Of a DNA stretch of 64,000 bases, positions 53,501-64,000 are shown piece after piece. Origin of the DNA: Amorphophallus konjac. Lineage: Eukaryota > Streptophyta > Magnoliopsida > Alismatales > Araceae. A program made the position numbers and the translations under genes. The stretch is from contig CM040123.1 in assembly GCA_022559845.1 (NCBI GenBank), positions 302,734,642-302,798,641 of the forward strand, in the 5' to 3' direction. A model generated the notes under the pieces. That model was given only the letters and a program-made list of their open reading frames with translations, was not told the DNA's origin and searched no databases. Numbering within the stretch: position 1 is the stretch's first letter; each line of letters starts with the position of its first letter.

Positions 53501-56500
53501 TCACACAAAAAAATAAGGATACAACTCCCGCATCTCATCCTCACGCTCCCAAGACGCCTCGCCGCCAGAATGACGCTGCCAGACCACCTTAACCAGAGGA
53601 ATAACCTTATTTCGTAGGCGCTGCTCTCGCCGACCCTCAATGCGGATAGGAAACTCCGGAAGGGACAGATCTGGGGTCACCTCAGGCCAAACGGCATCCT
53701 CAAGAACATGGGAATCATCGGGCATATACTTCCGAAGCATCGACACGTGAAACACATCATGCACGGCAGAAAGCTCCGGAGGTAGTTGTAACCGATATGC
53801 GACTTCCCCAACACGCGCGACGATGGGAAAGGGACCAATGTAGCGGGGACTCAGCTTCCCACGCCTACCAAAACGCATCACGCCCTTCATGGGAGAAACT
53901 CTCAAGAAAACTCGATCTCCCACGGTAAAGTTGAGAGGTCGTCTCCTCCGATCGGCATAACTCTTCTGCTGGCTCTGAGCTGCCAACATCTTCTGCCGAA
54001 CGAGATGCACCACCTCAACACACCGCTGTACCAAATCTGGTCCGGTTAGGACACGCTCGCCCACCTCGAACCAATCAAGCGGAGTCCGACAAGGTCGCCC
54101 ATACAACGCCTCAAAGGGAGCCATACCGATACTCGAATGGTAGCTGTTGTTATAGGCAAACTCCACCAATGACAGATGGTGGGTCCAACTCCCCTGCCAC
54201 TCTAAGCAACACGCTCGCAACATATCCTCTAGAGTTTGGATGGTCCGCTCAGACTGACCGTCCGACTGAGGATGATAGGCCGAGCTGAAAGCCAACTCAG
54301 TGCCTAGAGCCTTCTGGAAGCTCCTCCAGAATCCAGAAGTGAAACGGGGGTCACGATCCGACACAATGGAGATGGGAACTCCATGCAACGGAACAATCCG
54401 CTCCACATACAGACGAGCCAAACGCTGTACGCTCCAACTGACCTTGACCGGCAGCAACCGCGCAGTCTTCGTCAGTCTATCCACTAGCAACCAGATACTA
54501 TCCTCCCCGCTGGACGTCCTCGGTAATCCAACCATAAAATCAGTGGTCACGTGGTCCCACTTCCAAGCAGGAACATCCAAGGGCTGAAGTGTGCCTCCTG
54601 ATCGCTGGTGCTCCGCCTTCACCTGCTGATAGGTTAAACACCTGGCCACAAATTCTGCCACATCTCTCTTCATGCCAGGCCACCAAAACTGCCTCTTCAG
54701 GTTCTGGCACATCTTGGCCGATCCGGGGTGTAAGGCATACCGACTCCCGTGAGCCTCGCGTAATACCGTACGCCGTACCTACTCCTCGACCGGCACGTAC
54801 AATCTACCTCTGAACCTCACAGCTCCATCCTCACCAAACTCCACCTCGGCCATCGACAGAATACGAGGTAGCTCGGGGTCCGCTCGCTGAGCCTTAGTCA
54901 CCTGTCGACGCACCGCGGCGTGACAGTCAGACTCGCAAGGACAGCCGAACCCTGGTCCTGCGGGACCTTGAGCCTAAAAGTCATGGCCGGAACCTGCTCC
55001 CAAAGCTTCCATTTCCTCAACAACATCCGATTGACCGTTACCCTCCTACTCAGAGCATCAGCCACGACATTCATCTTGCCAGGCTGATAAGACAGAGTGA
55101 AGTCATAATCCTTCATATACTCCATCCACCTCCTCTGCCTGAGGTTAAGGTCCTTCTGCGTGAACACATACCTCAAACTCTGATGGTCAGTGAAAAGCTC
55201 AAACTTCTCGCCGTACAAATAATGCTTCCAGATCTTCAGAGCGAAAATCACCGCCGCCAACTCAAGATCATGAACAGGGTAGTTCACCTCATGTGGCTTC
55301 AGCTGCCGCGACGCATACGCCACGACTCTCTCATGCTGCATCAACACAGCACCGAGACCTACCCCGGAAGCATCCGTACATACTACGAAACCGCCCGAGC
55401 CAGATGGTAACACCAAAATCGGAGCAGTGGTAAGCAACCTCTTCAGCTCCACGAAGCTCCGCTCACACTCCTCCGTCCAGACGAACGGCACCTCTTTCCG
55501 CGTAAGCCTGGTCATTGGGCTGTAATACGAGAAAAATCCTGAATGAACCGCCGATAATAGCCTGCGAGCCCCAAGAAACTCCGAATCTCCGTGACAGAAC
55601 TCGGCCTCGGCCACTGTACCACAGCCTTGACCTTAGTTGGGTCCACGGAAACACCATCACCAGAAATCACGTGCCCCAAAAAGTGCACCTCACGAAGCCA
55701 AAACTCACACTTGCTGAGCTTGGCATACAGCTGGTGATCGCGCAAGGTCTGCAACACTGCTCTCAGATGCTGCACATGCTCCTCAGTAGACCGCGAATAC
55801 ACAAGGATGTCATCCACAAACACGACCACGAACTGGTCCAAGTACGGACGAAACACCCTATGCATCAAATCCATGAACGCTGCGGGGGTATTGGTTAGCC
55901 CGAACGGCATCACCAAGAACTCATAATGGCCATACCTCGACCGAAACGCTATCTTCTCCACATTCGACTCTCGAATCCGCAGCTGATAGTAGCCTGATCT
56001 CAAATCGATCCTCGAAAACACCCGAGCCGACTGAAGCTAATCGAACAAGTCATCAATCCGAGGCAACGGATACTTATTCTTAATAGTCGCCTGATTCAAC
56101 TGACGGTAGTCGATGCACAGCCTCAAACTACCATCCTTCTTCTTCACAAACAACACCGGCGCACCCCACGGGAAATAACTAGGACGAATATACCCCTTGG
56201 CCAGCAACTCCTGCAACTGCGCCTTCAGCTCTCGCAACTCAGCAGGCGCCATCCGATAAGGGGCCTTCGACATAGGCGCCGTACCCGGCACCACCTCAAT
56301 CACAAAATCAATCTCTCGCTGCCGTGGCAACCCTGGTAGCTCCTCGGGAAAAACATCAAGAAACTCACACACGACAGGAATATCCTCTACCTCAGGACAC
56401 TGCCGATCCACCAAAACCACGGATGCGAGAAAGCCCTGACAACCCACATCAAGCAAGCGACGAGCACGGATAGCCGAAATAAGCAAGCGGGAAGAGGAAG

Positions 56501-56912
56501 ACCGAATACCTTGAAAATAGAAGGTGGGTCCACGAAGCTGTCGGAAGTAGACCTTCTTCGAGCCACAATCCACCAAGGCATGATGAGCCTCGAGCCAATC
56601 CATGCCCAAAATCACATCGAAGTCCTGAAGCGGTAACGCATAGAGTCTAGCCGGCAAATTCCGCCCTTCCACCCACATAGGTACCTTCTCGAAGCAGTAC
56701 GGGGTGATCATGAAGTCACCGGTAGGCAACTCTACCGCCAAGTCACAGGACACCTCGGTCACTGGGTCCTCCACGCTCTGAGCAAAATCCTCCGAGATGA
56801 ACGAATGAGAAGCACTTGAATCAAACAAAACACGAGCCGCACGACCCAAAATCGAGAGAGTACCTTCCACCAAATGCGACGCCTCAGCCTCTGCCCTGGT
56901 CATGTGAGTCAC
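53501..56912 (-). pseudogene. C pol: protease, RT, RNase H, integrase, chromodomain
   Basis: The protease motif reads [13 protein letters not shown]: the glycine of D-T/S-G is replaced by serine. RT follows ([22 protein letters not shown]), interrupted by a stop near 56037. A frameshift near 55515-55540 separates RT from RNase H ([14 protein letters not shown]). A stop near 54898 and another near 54782 precede integrase, which has Cys-to-Tyr in the zinc finger (CLTYQQVKAEH), TTDFMVGL and SDRDPRF. The end EASWEREDEMRELYPYFF is the chromodomain remnant. Tekay integrases use this tail to reach heterochromatin. Confidence 0.92.
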
Positions 56913-56966
56913 TTTGCCTCAGGATCTCTACCTCCCTACGGTAGCTGACCGTGACAACTGAGAAAA

Positions 56967-58199
56967 TTATCCCTGCTGCTGGTACTGCTGCGGCTGTGAT
57001 GACAACTGTTGGGGCTGAAACTGCTGCTGCTGCTGAAACTCATGCGGCTGGCTCAGTCTCTGTGGACAGTCACGTGCCATATGTCCTGGCTGATCGCACC
57101 TGAAGTAAATCACGGGCGCTGAACATGGTCTGCCTGGATGAGAACCACCGCACCTAGGACAACCGCCCCGCGAAGCAGTCATCGAACACTGGCGCTGAAA
57201 AGCCACCGGCTGCTGAACACTGCCCAACGACTCCTGCTTCGACTCCTTGCGATCCTGACGCCTCTTGCCAAAACCAGCTTCCTTAAGCAGCTTCTTAAGC
57301 TTTGACTTGAAGGACGACCCTGGCGCAGGAGCCGTAGACTGCGTCGCCACTGATCCACCTGCTAAGAGCTGGACGGTACTCTGCTGCTGCATCCCTGACG
57401 GCTGGCTGAAATCTACCTGCGCCTGACTAGCACTACCCTACCCTCGAACCATCTGCAAGTCTCTCTCCAGCGCCGCTGCTGCCTTACATGCCGCATCCAA
57501 AGTGGTCAACCCCGACGATAGAAGATGATGCCTCAACTCTAGCCTCAGGCCACCCACAAACTGATCGGTCTTCACCTCCTCATCTGCCATGATGTGAGGA
57601 GCATAACGGCCCAACTCGATAAACCTAGCACGGTACTGCATCACCGCCATGTCACCCTGGGTCAGCTCCATAAACTCACGCAACCTCTGCGACCTGACAA
57701 AGGACGGACAGAAGGCACGCTCGAAGGCCGTGACGAACTCCTGCCACGCAATCTGCCGAAGAGGACGAGACTGGAGCACTGAACCCCACTCTGACGTCCA
57801 CAAAGTACGGGCCGCTCCCTGAAGACGATGAGTAGCCAACGCCACCTGCTCCTCCTCAGAACACTCCATCGCGCTGAAAATCCGCTGAACATCATCCAGC
57901 CACTCTCTGGCCACCTCAGGATCTGGCTGCCCACTGAAAGAAGGAGGCTGGAACAGCAAAAACTCCTTCAACACGCGACCATGACCACCACGATCCTGGC
58001 CCTCACCAGCCTCACCGCTATGCTGCTGACCTCCCTGCTGCCGCTGAAACACATACTCAAACATGCCTCGGAAGAAATCGTCCATCCCCGGAGCTCTCGC
58101 ATCTCCAGCTACACCCTCGGAAACTGAAGCCCTGCTCTGCTCCTCCGGACCACCGCTAGACTCTCCCTGCTGGGGACGAGCCCTCCTCCGTGGTGCCAT
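56967..58199 (-). pseudogene. C gag
   Basis: ATG at 58199 (MAPRRRARPQQGE). The capsid-type Gag domain is near residues 100-240 (FSGQPDPEVAREWLDDVQRI, FCPSFVRSQRLREFMEL). A stop at 57438-57440 splits gag; the second part (57435-56967) is Gln-rich and carries a zinc knuckle whose first Cys is lost (YFRCDQPGHMARDC). A further stop follows at about 56964. Confidence 0.9.
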
Positions 58200-58340
58200 A
58201 ACGCACCTGACATCAAGAAAACAACCACAAATCAATAAAACACGCGCGGCCCTAAGCCAGTCGCCGACTGTACAGGACATTCATGGACCTTCTGGACCAC
58301 CGCAATTCGTTTCAAATTCTGATGTACCTCCACAACCTAC

Positions 58341-58352
58341 GCTCTGATACCA
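58341..58352 (-). other. C primer binding site (initiator tRNA-Met type)
   Basis: TGGTATCAGAGC on the minus strand, two bases after the LTR, is the classic plant site for initiator tRNA-Met. Confidence 0.92.
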
Positions 58353-58600
58353 GCTGTGACGACCCGAGCCGAGTACCGAAAAGGAACCGGCGCGTCTCGA
58401 ATCTCGGCCCACCAACCCACGAGCCGGAAGACTCTGAAGGGTAGAAAGGAGTGGTGTGGGGGTGCAAGAGAAACTGCAACGACCACAAAGATAGCACAAT
58501 AATCTAAAAATAAAATGCACAGAATAATATAAATAAATAAACTGCTACAAGGTCCACAGAGTCTCATGTCCAAATAAAAGTACAGTCAATAGAAAGGAAA

Positions 58601-58653
58601 GTACAACTACACGGGGCATCCCCCGGCGTACAACTACACGGGCATCCCCCGGC
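58601..58653. repeat. 27-bp tandem repeat in C 5' LTR (two copies)
   Basis: One unit fewer than the 3' LTR. Confidence 0.88.
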
Positions 58654-59606
58654 TCTGGCAGACTGGCGACTAACCTTGGCTAGAAGAACCACGCTGAAAC
58701 TCGGCCGCGCCTCTCGAAGACCCCACCTCACCTGAAAAGTAGGGGTGAGCCTCATTTCATTGGCCCAGTAGGGATCCTGCGAATCCCCACCTCGTGCGGA
58801 AAATGAGAAAGCAGAAGGCAACCATAACTAGCAAGAGTACGGTGGAACCGACAAGCTAAAGTAAATAAACGGAAAAGCCATCTACTCTAACTGTACCGTA
58901 CTACCAAACCTCGGTCCAATAAAACTCGAGTCCACGCCTGCCAATGAACAGGAGCACTACCCACTAGAAGAATGACCGGATGCATCCCCTGACGTCTTAC
59001 ACCGCGTCACAAGTGTCCAGCTACGACGCCCCGGGCGTGAGACTCAGACACGCAACAAGAACCACAACAAGGACTAGCTGGGGTCACCCTCGTCAGCGCG
59101 TGTCCTAAGCCCCCAACTACGTGTGCACACACAGACCATCTGCTCTAGGTCGGGTCCTCTAGCTGGTTTTCCCCCCCACCAGACTCTGGTGGCAAAGGCA
59201 AGGGGCCCTACGGAAACCAGCCTAAAAACCGCCTCTCACTGGGTCTCGCTCTCCACCACTCCCAGGTGGGTCCGCACACGAGTGCGCAGGAAGCTACGAC
59301 TAGTGGACAGGTCACTGGAAGTAAGGACTCGACTCACGGAACCCACCGACTAACACACTAACACAGACTCTTGGTAACCAAACGGTAGGTACGGATGCCG
59401 GGGACACGCATGAGGTCTGACCGTCCCTCAAGTCACGTGGCACCCCCACCGAGGTAACTGATTCTCCGGGGACCCCCGGGCGCCCCTGTGGCTTTCCCTG
59501 GGTGCCCACGGCAACCCTCGGGCCACACGCCATGACCGGGTCTAAAACTCACCCAACCGGAGGCTAAGCTACCCAAGGAACACGGTTTCGGGGGAGGGGG
59601 AAGGTC

Positions 59607-59849
59607 GCGCTAGGCACCCCTAGCGCAACTCTGGAGAACGCACTAGCATGGGCTAGCGTGATCTGCCAGATCACGCTGCCCAAGGCTAGCGCGTTCACGC
59701 CTGAACGCGCTAGTCTTGGATAACGCGATCATGCGATCGCGCTACCCGTCCCTGGCGCATTCCGAACCGCCAGAGCGGTCATCCCTTCCGATGAACGCGC
59801 CCAGACGACATGTCGCGTTCATTAAGAACGCGCCACTGGAATATAGCGC
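59607..59849. repeat. Dyad array in C 5' LTR
   Basis: Copy of 52281-52523, with better arms: 59830-59849 reads GCGCC-N10-AGCGC where the other LTR has GTGCC. Confidence 0.8.
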
Positions 59850-60762
59850 GACAACGGGCCAAGCCCGATTCGTAAAATGCGCCCGAAAATCGTAAAACCA
59901 CGCCCATTCACCCCCTCTGGTGAAGGGAAAACAATGGGGAATCACCCCCCCCGACGTCCTAGCATGCATCTAGAGCCCCAAATCAATCAAAAACCCCCAC
60001 GAATCAATGGATCCGGCGCTCAAACCCCAAGCATGAAAATAACCCTCCCGGCATGGATTTAGCCGCACTCGGCCTCTCCACGGCCTAGAAATCACGGGGA
60101 ATACTGTAAACAGGGCAAGGATCCGTCCCCCTACCTTAAAGAAGCTCAAAAACCACCGGATCGCCGCCGATCGCCGAATCTTGCTCGAACATGAACTCCT
60201 CTCCCACGCACCAATGGGGCACCGTCACGATCCTCTCGCCACCGCCGTCGTCACCGCGCCGCCACCGAGGTCCACCACCCGTCGCCGGAGGGGAAGGGGC
60301 GCCGCGAAGTCCAACGGGCAAGGGGGGTTGCAACGGTCGGCCGTGGCTCACGGGAGGAGGAAAGAAAGAGGAAAAGAAGAAAAGGGGAAAAAGAAAAGGA
60401 AAGAAAATAGGGGGGTATTTATAGAAAATCCAGAAAATTAAAAAAATCCCAAAAAATAGAAAAATACACCTCCTCGATCCTCGCGATGCATCGATCACAA
60501 CGGTACAACCCTCGCCTAGGTGAACGGTCCGGTTCACCCGTAACGAGGTTATGAAGGGTCTGCCGAAACCCGTACACGGAAATCAGAAAACACACACGGA
60601 AAAGCCACGGACGCACTCCGGGCCTCCGAAACAACTCCGGATCGCGCCGATCCAGACATGAAAGATGTCCGGAATGAAATTTCAGACACAACGGAGCCAG
60701 ACACTCTGAGAAACCAGATCCGGGACCCACGACGAAGGATCCGAAGGGTCCGGGACATTACA

Positions 60763-60767
60763 TAGAG
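60763..60767. repeat. Target duplication of element C (right), TAGAG
   Basis: Pairs with CAGAG at 50993-50997. Confidence 0.85.
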
Positions 60768-61905
60768 TCTCATCGATCCATCCTTCTTCTTTACAAATAA
60801 CACGGGCGCTCCCCACGGGGAAGTGCTCGGTCTGATAAATCCTTTCTTCAAAAGCTCCATCAGTTGCTCCTTTAACTCCTTGAGCTCGACAGGGGACATC
60901 CTATAAGGTGCCTTAGAAATTGGACCTGCACCAGGGACAAGGTTGATGGTGAAGGCCACTTCTCTTTGTGGGGGTAATTCAGGGCAAATCTTCCAGAAAT
61001 ACATTAGGAAATTCCCAAACTACTCGGATGTGTTCTATCTTGGACTCCTTAACTTCCGTGGCAGTCACAAAAGCTAGAAAAGCCATGCACCCTTTCCTTA
61101 AGAGCTTACTAGCTCGGAGAGCCGAAATAATGGTTGACTTGTTCCGACCCTTAGGGCTAGTGTAGACAAGTTCTGGGAACTCCTTAAAATTCACCTTGCC
61201 ATTCTGGCAATCTATAACCACCTTGTGTGTGGATAGCCAATCGGCTCCTAGTATAACAACATAATCCTTCATGTCTAAGCATATTAGGTTAGCATGTAGA
61301 TTCTTCCCTTTTACCATAACTTCACAATTCAGATAATGGCGTGTGATCTCAGATTCATTTCCGAGAGCAGTTGAAATAATTAAATCTATCCATTCCAGTT
61401 CCATAGGTAATGGATCAACAAACTTCTTGGAAACAAAGGAATGTGATGCGCCGGTATCAAACAAGACACGAGCAGACTTGAAACAAATTCTTAAAGTACC
61501 TTCCACCAGTCCGCCTTCATCTTGCTCTGCCTCCTGAAGATCTTGAAGATGTGCTTGCTTCTTTACCGGACGCGTCTCGTCTCTGGCTTGTTCATTAAGT
61601 AAGGGGTAGTCGGGAATCTGATGATCACGGCTCCCGCATCGGAGACAAGCTCCTAGTCTTCTCCAGCATTCCTCGGCCTTGTGGCTGGCCTTGTCACAAT
61701 GTTTGCACACCTCCTTGGAGGGTGCAGTAGTGATGGAGAAGGGCTTGTTGTTCTTTTTGAATTTCTTCTTCTGGGAGGAATCTCCTCCGTTGCTTGACCT
61801 CTTCTTATTGAAGGTTGGCTTGAAAGTACCGGAGCTTGTAACCTGCTCCTTCTTATCCTTTCCATGGATCCTGTCGGATAACTTTGTGGCATCTTCTAAC
61901 AGCAA
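60768..61905 (-). pseudogene. B2 gag C-terminus, protease and RT N-terminus
   Basis: In minus-strand order: a Lys-rich Gag segment, a zinc knuckle CKHCDKASHKAEEC and a second, degenerate one (CLRCGSRDHQIPDY), protease with VLFDTGASHSFVS near 61465, ILGADWLSTHKVVIDC near 61230, then RT lead-in [15 protein letters not shown] and [15 protein letters not shown] near 60800. RT resumes at 50997 beyond element C. The first coding base seen is near 61905; upstream Gag and the 5' LTR are missing. Confidence 0.9.
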
Positions 61906-61910
61906 TCTGT

Positions 61911-63008
61911 AGTGAGTGAGTGTCTAATCCGAAGGTGTGTCCCCGAAGAAGAACAACAATCTGTGTTGAATTTTTTTCACAATCTAGCATGTGGGGGACA
62001 TTTTTTTGATAAAAAGACTACGGCTAAGGTGTTACAAAGTAGATTTTATTGGCCCACATTATTTAAGGATGCTTATGAATTTTCTAAAACTTATTTGAGA
62101 TGTCAAGCCGTGGGTAATAATTCAAAACGGGATATGATGCCGCTAAATCCCATTTTGGTTGTAGAGATATTTGATGTTTGGCATGGGACCGTTTGCACCA
62201 TCTTTTGGGAATGAGTATATTTTGGTGGCAGTTGACTATGTGTCTAAATGGATTGAAGCTATAGCCACAAGGACTAATGATCATAAGGTTGTAATGAAAT
62301 TTGTAAAGAAGAATATTTTCTCTAGATTTGGCTGTCCTAGTGCTATTATAAGTGATGGGGGATCTCATTTCACTAATTCTCAATTCCGAGCTTTACTCTG
62401 CAAGTATGGCATCACTCATAAACTCGCTACCCCCTATCATCCTCAAACCAGTGGCCATGTAGAAGTATCCAATAGGGAGATAAAGAACATCTTGCATAAG
62501 ACAGTTAGGCCGGATAGGAAAGATTGGTCTGATAGACTAGATGATGCATTAATTCAAGACTCCCATTGGCATGTCACCATATCGTCTCATCTTTGGAAAA
62601 GCCTGCCACCTTCCTGTTGAATTAGAGCATAGAGCATATTGGGCCATTAAATAAGTAAACTTTGATCTTATTCAAGCTGGATCCCAAAGAGCTCTACAAT
62701 TGAACGAACTTGAGGAACTGCGTAATGAAGCTTATGAAAACTCGAAGATTTATAAAGCTAAAACCAAAGCTTTCCACGATAAACAGATTCACCGAAATTT
62801 TTTTCATGCAAATCAAAAGGTTTGGCTTTTCAATTCAAGACTACGCTTGTTTCTAGGAAAATTGAAATCCAGATGGGATGGACCGTTCATTGTCATTAAA
62901 GCATTTTACCATGGAACCGTTCAAATTTTGAATCCTAACAATGGTCATATTTTACTGTTAACGGTCAAAGACTTAAGCCCTACTTTGAAAATGAACAGTC
63001 ATTTTTGA
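61911..63008 (+). pseudogene. Element D integrase
   Basis: Resumes D after B2, beginning within IRRCVPEEEQQSVL of the integrase zinc-finger region. HNLACGGHF and a Cys pair (TYLRCQAVG, second Cys lost) follow, then a small deletion/frameshift near 62180, [12 protein letters not shown] near 62350, the glutamate block [11 protein letters not shown] near 62460 and, after another shift near 62560, the C-terminal domain to 63008. A TAA near 62653 also breaks it. Confidence 0.88.
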
Positions 63009-64000
63009 AAGAATCCATTACCTTGTGCGATCTGGAGTAAATATTTTTGAGCTTTCATGCGTCTGGCTGAAGACGGAAAACTTAGCACTTCTAGGAGGGA
63101 ACCCAATATTTTTGTTATTTGATATTTTATTTTAGTTTATTTTTCAGTGAATATGTAAGAACCAAGGAGATGAAGTTGTCACCGTCCACATTAGTGGTAG
63201 AATTTTACCCCGCATATTAGGTTGTCTCTTTCCTACTCAGCAATATTTATTGTTACATTGTTATGTTATTCCTATTGCATATGCCATTGAGGACAATGTC
63301 AATCAAGTTGGGGGGGAGAGAAAATTTCATGATGCATATAGTACAACCTAACAGGAGTTCTTACATAAATGTCCTGCATATCATTCTATCTTGCTATCCA
63401 GCATAAAAGTGAAAAGATGAAATCCCCAATTGAGTTTCTTGATTCATGCTTGAATTGAAAGTAATTCTGGAATAGAAAAGACTAGGGAGAAGGATGATGG
63501 AAAAAATATTTGATTTAGCCATGGAAAACTGATTTAAGAATCTCTTTAAAGTCCTTTGGCATTTCAAAAGAAATAAAAAATCACTCTGCACACTAATGAA
63601 ACGAGCGAGAAAAGCCTTCTGTTATTGTGGGTATGGTGTCTGATACTCTACACTTCTTGAGGAAGAGAAATTTTTGGAAAAACTTTCTGCCAAGTTATCG
63701 ATCAAATAAGTGCAAAGGAACAATGGGAAAAAAAAGAGAGAGAAAAAGACACCATGAAAAATGCCACTGATCCGAGTAACCGGGCCTGCTTCTCTTAAGG
63801 CAAGAGTTGAGATTCGCGTCAAAAAGTGAAGGGTTGTGTATCATGTGTGTATGAAATTTTTTTTTCTCAAAAGGGACAAAGAAATAAGGCAGATAAAAAG
63901 TTAGTGTGCTTAATGCTCTGATCTAGGAGGTGCAGAGATTGAAAGATACTTATTTGGAATAGGAAACGAGGGATGCAATTATCTACGCTGTAGATTTAGT
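63009..64000 (+). other. Element D region after pol
   Basis: No credible gene. A polypurine tract-like GTTGGGGGGGAGAG lies at about 63309-63322 after GGACAATGTCAATCAA, an arrangement usual after pol in Athila elements. No LTR start was recognised before the window ends, and no env-like ORF is visible. Confidence 0.6.
63309..63322 (+). other. Element D polypurine tract-like site
   Basis: Seven-G purine run downstream of integrase, on the coding strand. It may prime plus-strand synthesis; the adjoining LTR boundary was not identified. Confidence 0.5.

Larger units (their letters stand above)
50998..60762 (-). mobile_element. Element C: near-complete Tekay-type retrotransposon (9,765 bp)
   Basis: Two LTRs of about 2.4 kb, initiator-Met-type primer site, gag-pol on the minus strand, polypurine tract and target duplication. 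Inserted into B2's RT. The coding part has only a few lesions but includes damaged active-site residues. Confidence 0.93.
58355..60762 (-). repeat. C 5' LTR (2408 bp)
   Basis: Same structure as 50998-53433 but with two tandem-repeat copies and a few tens of differences, clearly more than between the LTRs of F or B1. Confidence 0.92.
19257..61910 (-). mobile_element. Element B2: Tekay-like retrotransposon, 5' truncated, host of E, F, C and a copia LTR
   Basis: The 3' LTR (19257-19349 plus 43614-46677), polypurine tract and a minus-strand pol/gag can be followed through 46742-47163, 48780-50997 and 60768-61905. Gag breaks off at about 61905 and D's integrase begins within about 20 bp. No 5' LTR, primer site or Gag N-terminus is present, and D's RT second half and RNase H are also missing. 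One deletion across the right end of B2 into D explains both losses. Confidence 0.75.

Noticed and set aside
1..64000. tRNA, rRNA, microRNA or organellar insertions
   Set aside because: None recognised by eye on either strand; a covariance-model scan would be needed to exclude short ones.

Overview
This is nuclear DNA of a seed plant, most likely an angiosperm. It consists almost entirely of LTR retrotransposons inserted into one another. I see no ordinary single-copy host gene, rRNA, tRNA or CRISPR array. The plant call rests on Tekay-, Athila- and Tat/Ogre-type Ty3/gypsy elements, a SIRE-like Ty1/copia LTR and plant mobile domain (PMD) coding exons. The species cannot be told from the sequence.

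Nesting was read from LTR ends (TG..CA), primer sites, polypurine tracts and 5-bp target duplications. The oldest layer is a decayed Athila-type element, D (+), seen at 5108-5517, 16275-19256 and about 61911-64000. Inserted into D are: (i) element A, Tekay (+), 1-5107, whose left part lies outside the window; (ii) element B1, 5518-16274 (-), a non-autonomous Tat/Ogre-like element with target duplication ATTGG; (iii) element B2, Tekay-like (-), 19257-~61910, which has lost its 5' LTR together with part of D. B2 in turn carries a Tekay solo LTR E (19350-43613, duplication GACAA/GACAG), a SIRE-like copia solo LTR (47164-48774, duplication TGATC) and a near-complete Tekay element C (50998-60762, duplication CAGAG/TAGAG). 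E carries the youngest large element, F (19795-40878 (+), 21,084 bp, duplication CCGGT).

F is a Tat/Ogre-like element with a 1475-aa gag-protease ORF that includes a G-patch domain, then reverse transcriptase, two RNase H domains and integrase. The coding part is nearly intact, with two in-frame stops between the ORFs, one stop in RT and one frameshift. Between pol and the 3' LTR lie about 8.7 kb of extra sequence with two intron-containing genes on the opposite strand: an eight-exon PMD gene (32298-35878, all exons in phase 0) and a two-exon DUF7745/PMD-like gene (36565-38022). B1 shares F's LTR termini, primer site, polypurine tract, downstream sequence and Gag N-terminus. It lacks capsid, enzymes and the extra genes, so it looks like a parasite of the F family.

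The most unusual signal is a 19-20 bp CpG dyad, RCGNY-N9/10-RNCGY, arrayed in the non-coding parts of several unrelated LTR families (A, B1/F, B2, C, E). Each family has its own arm sequence but the same geometry. In F the dyads fill nearly every non-coding gap, including intron 1 of the antisense PMD gene.
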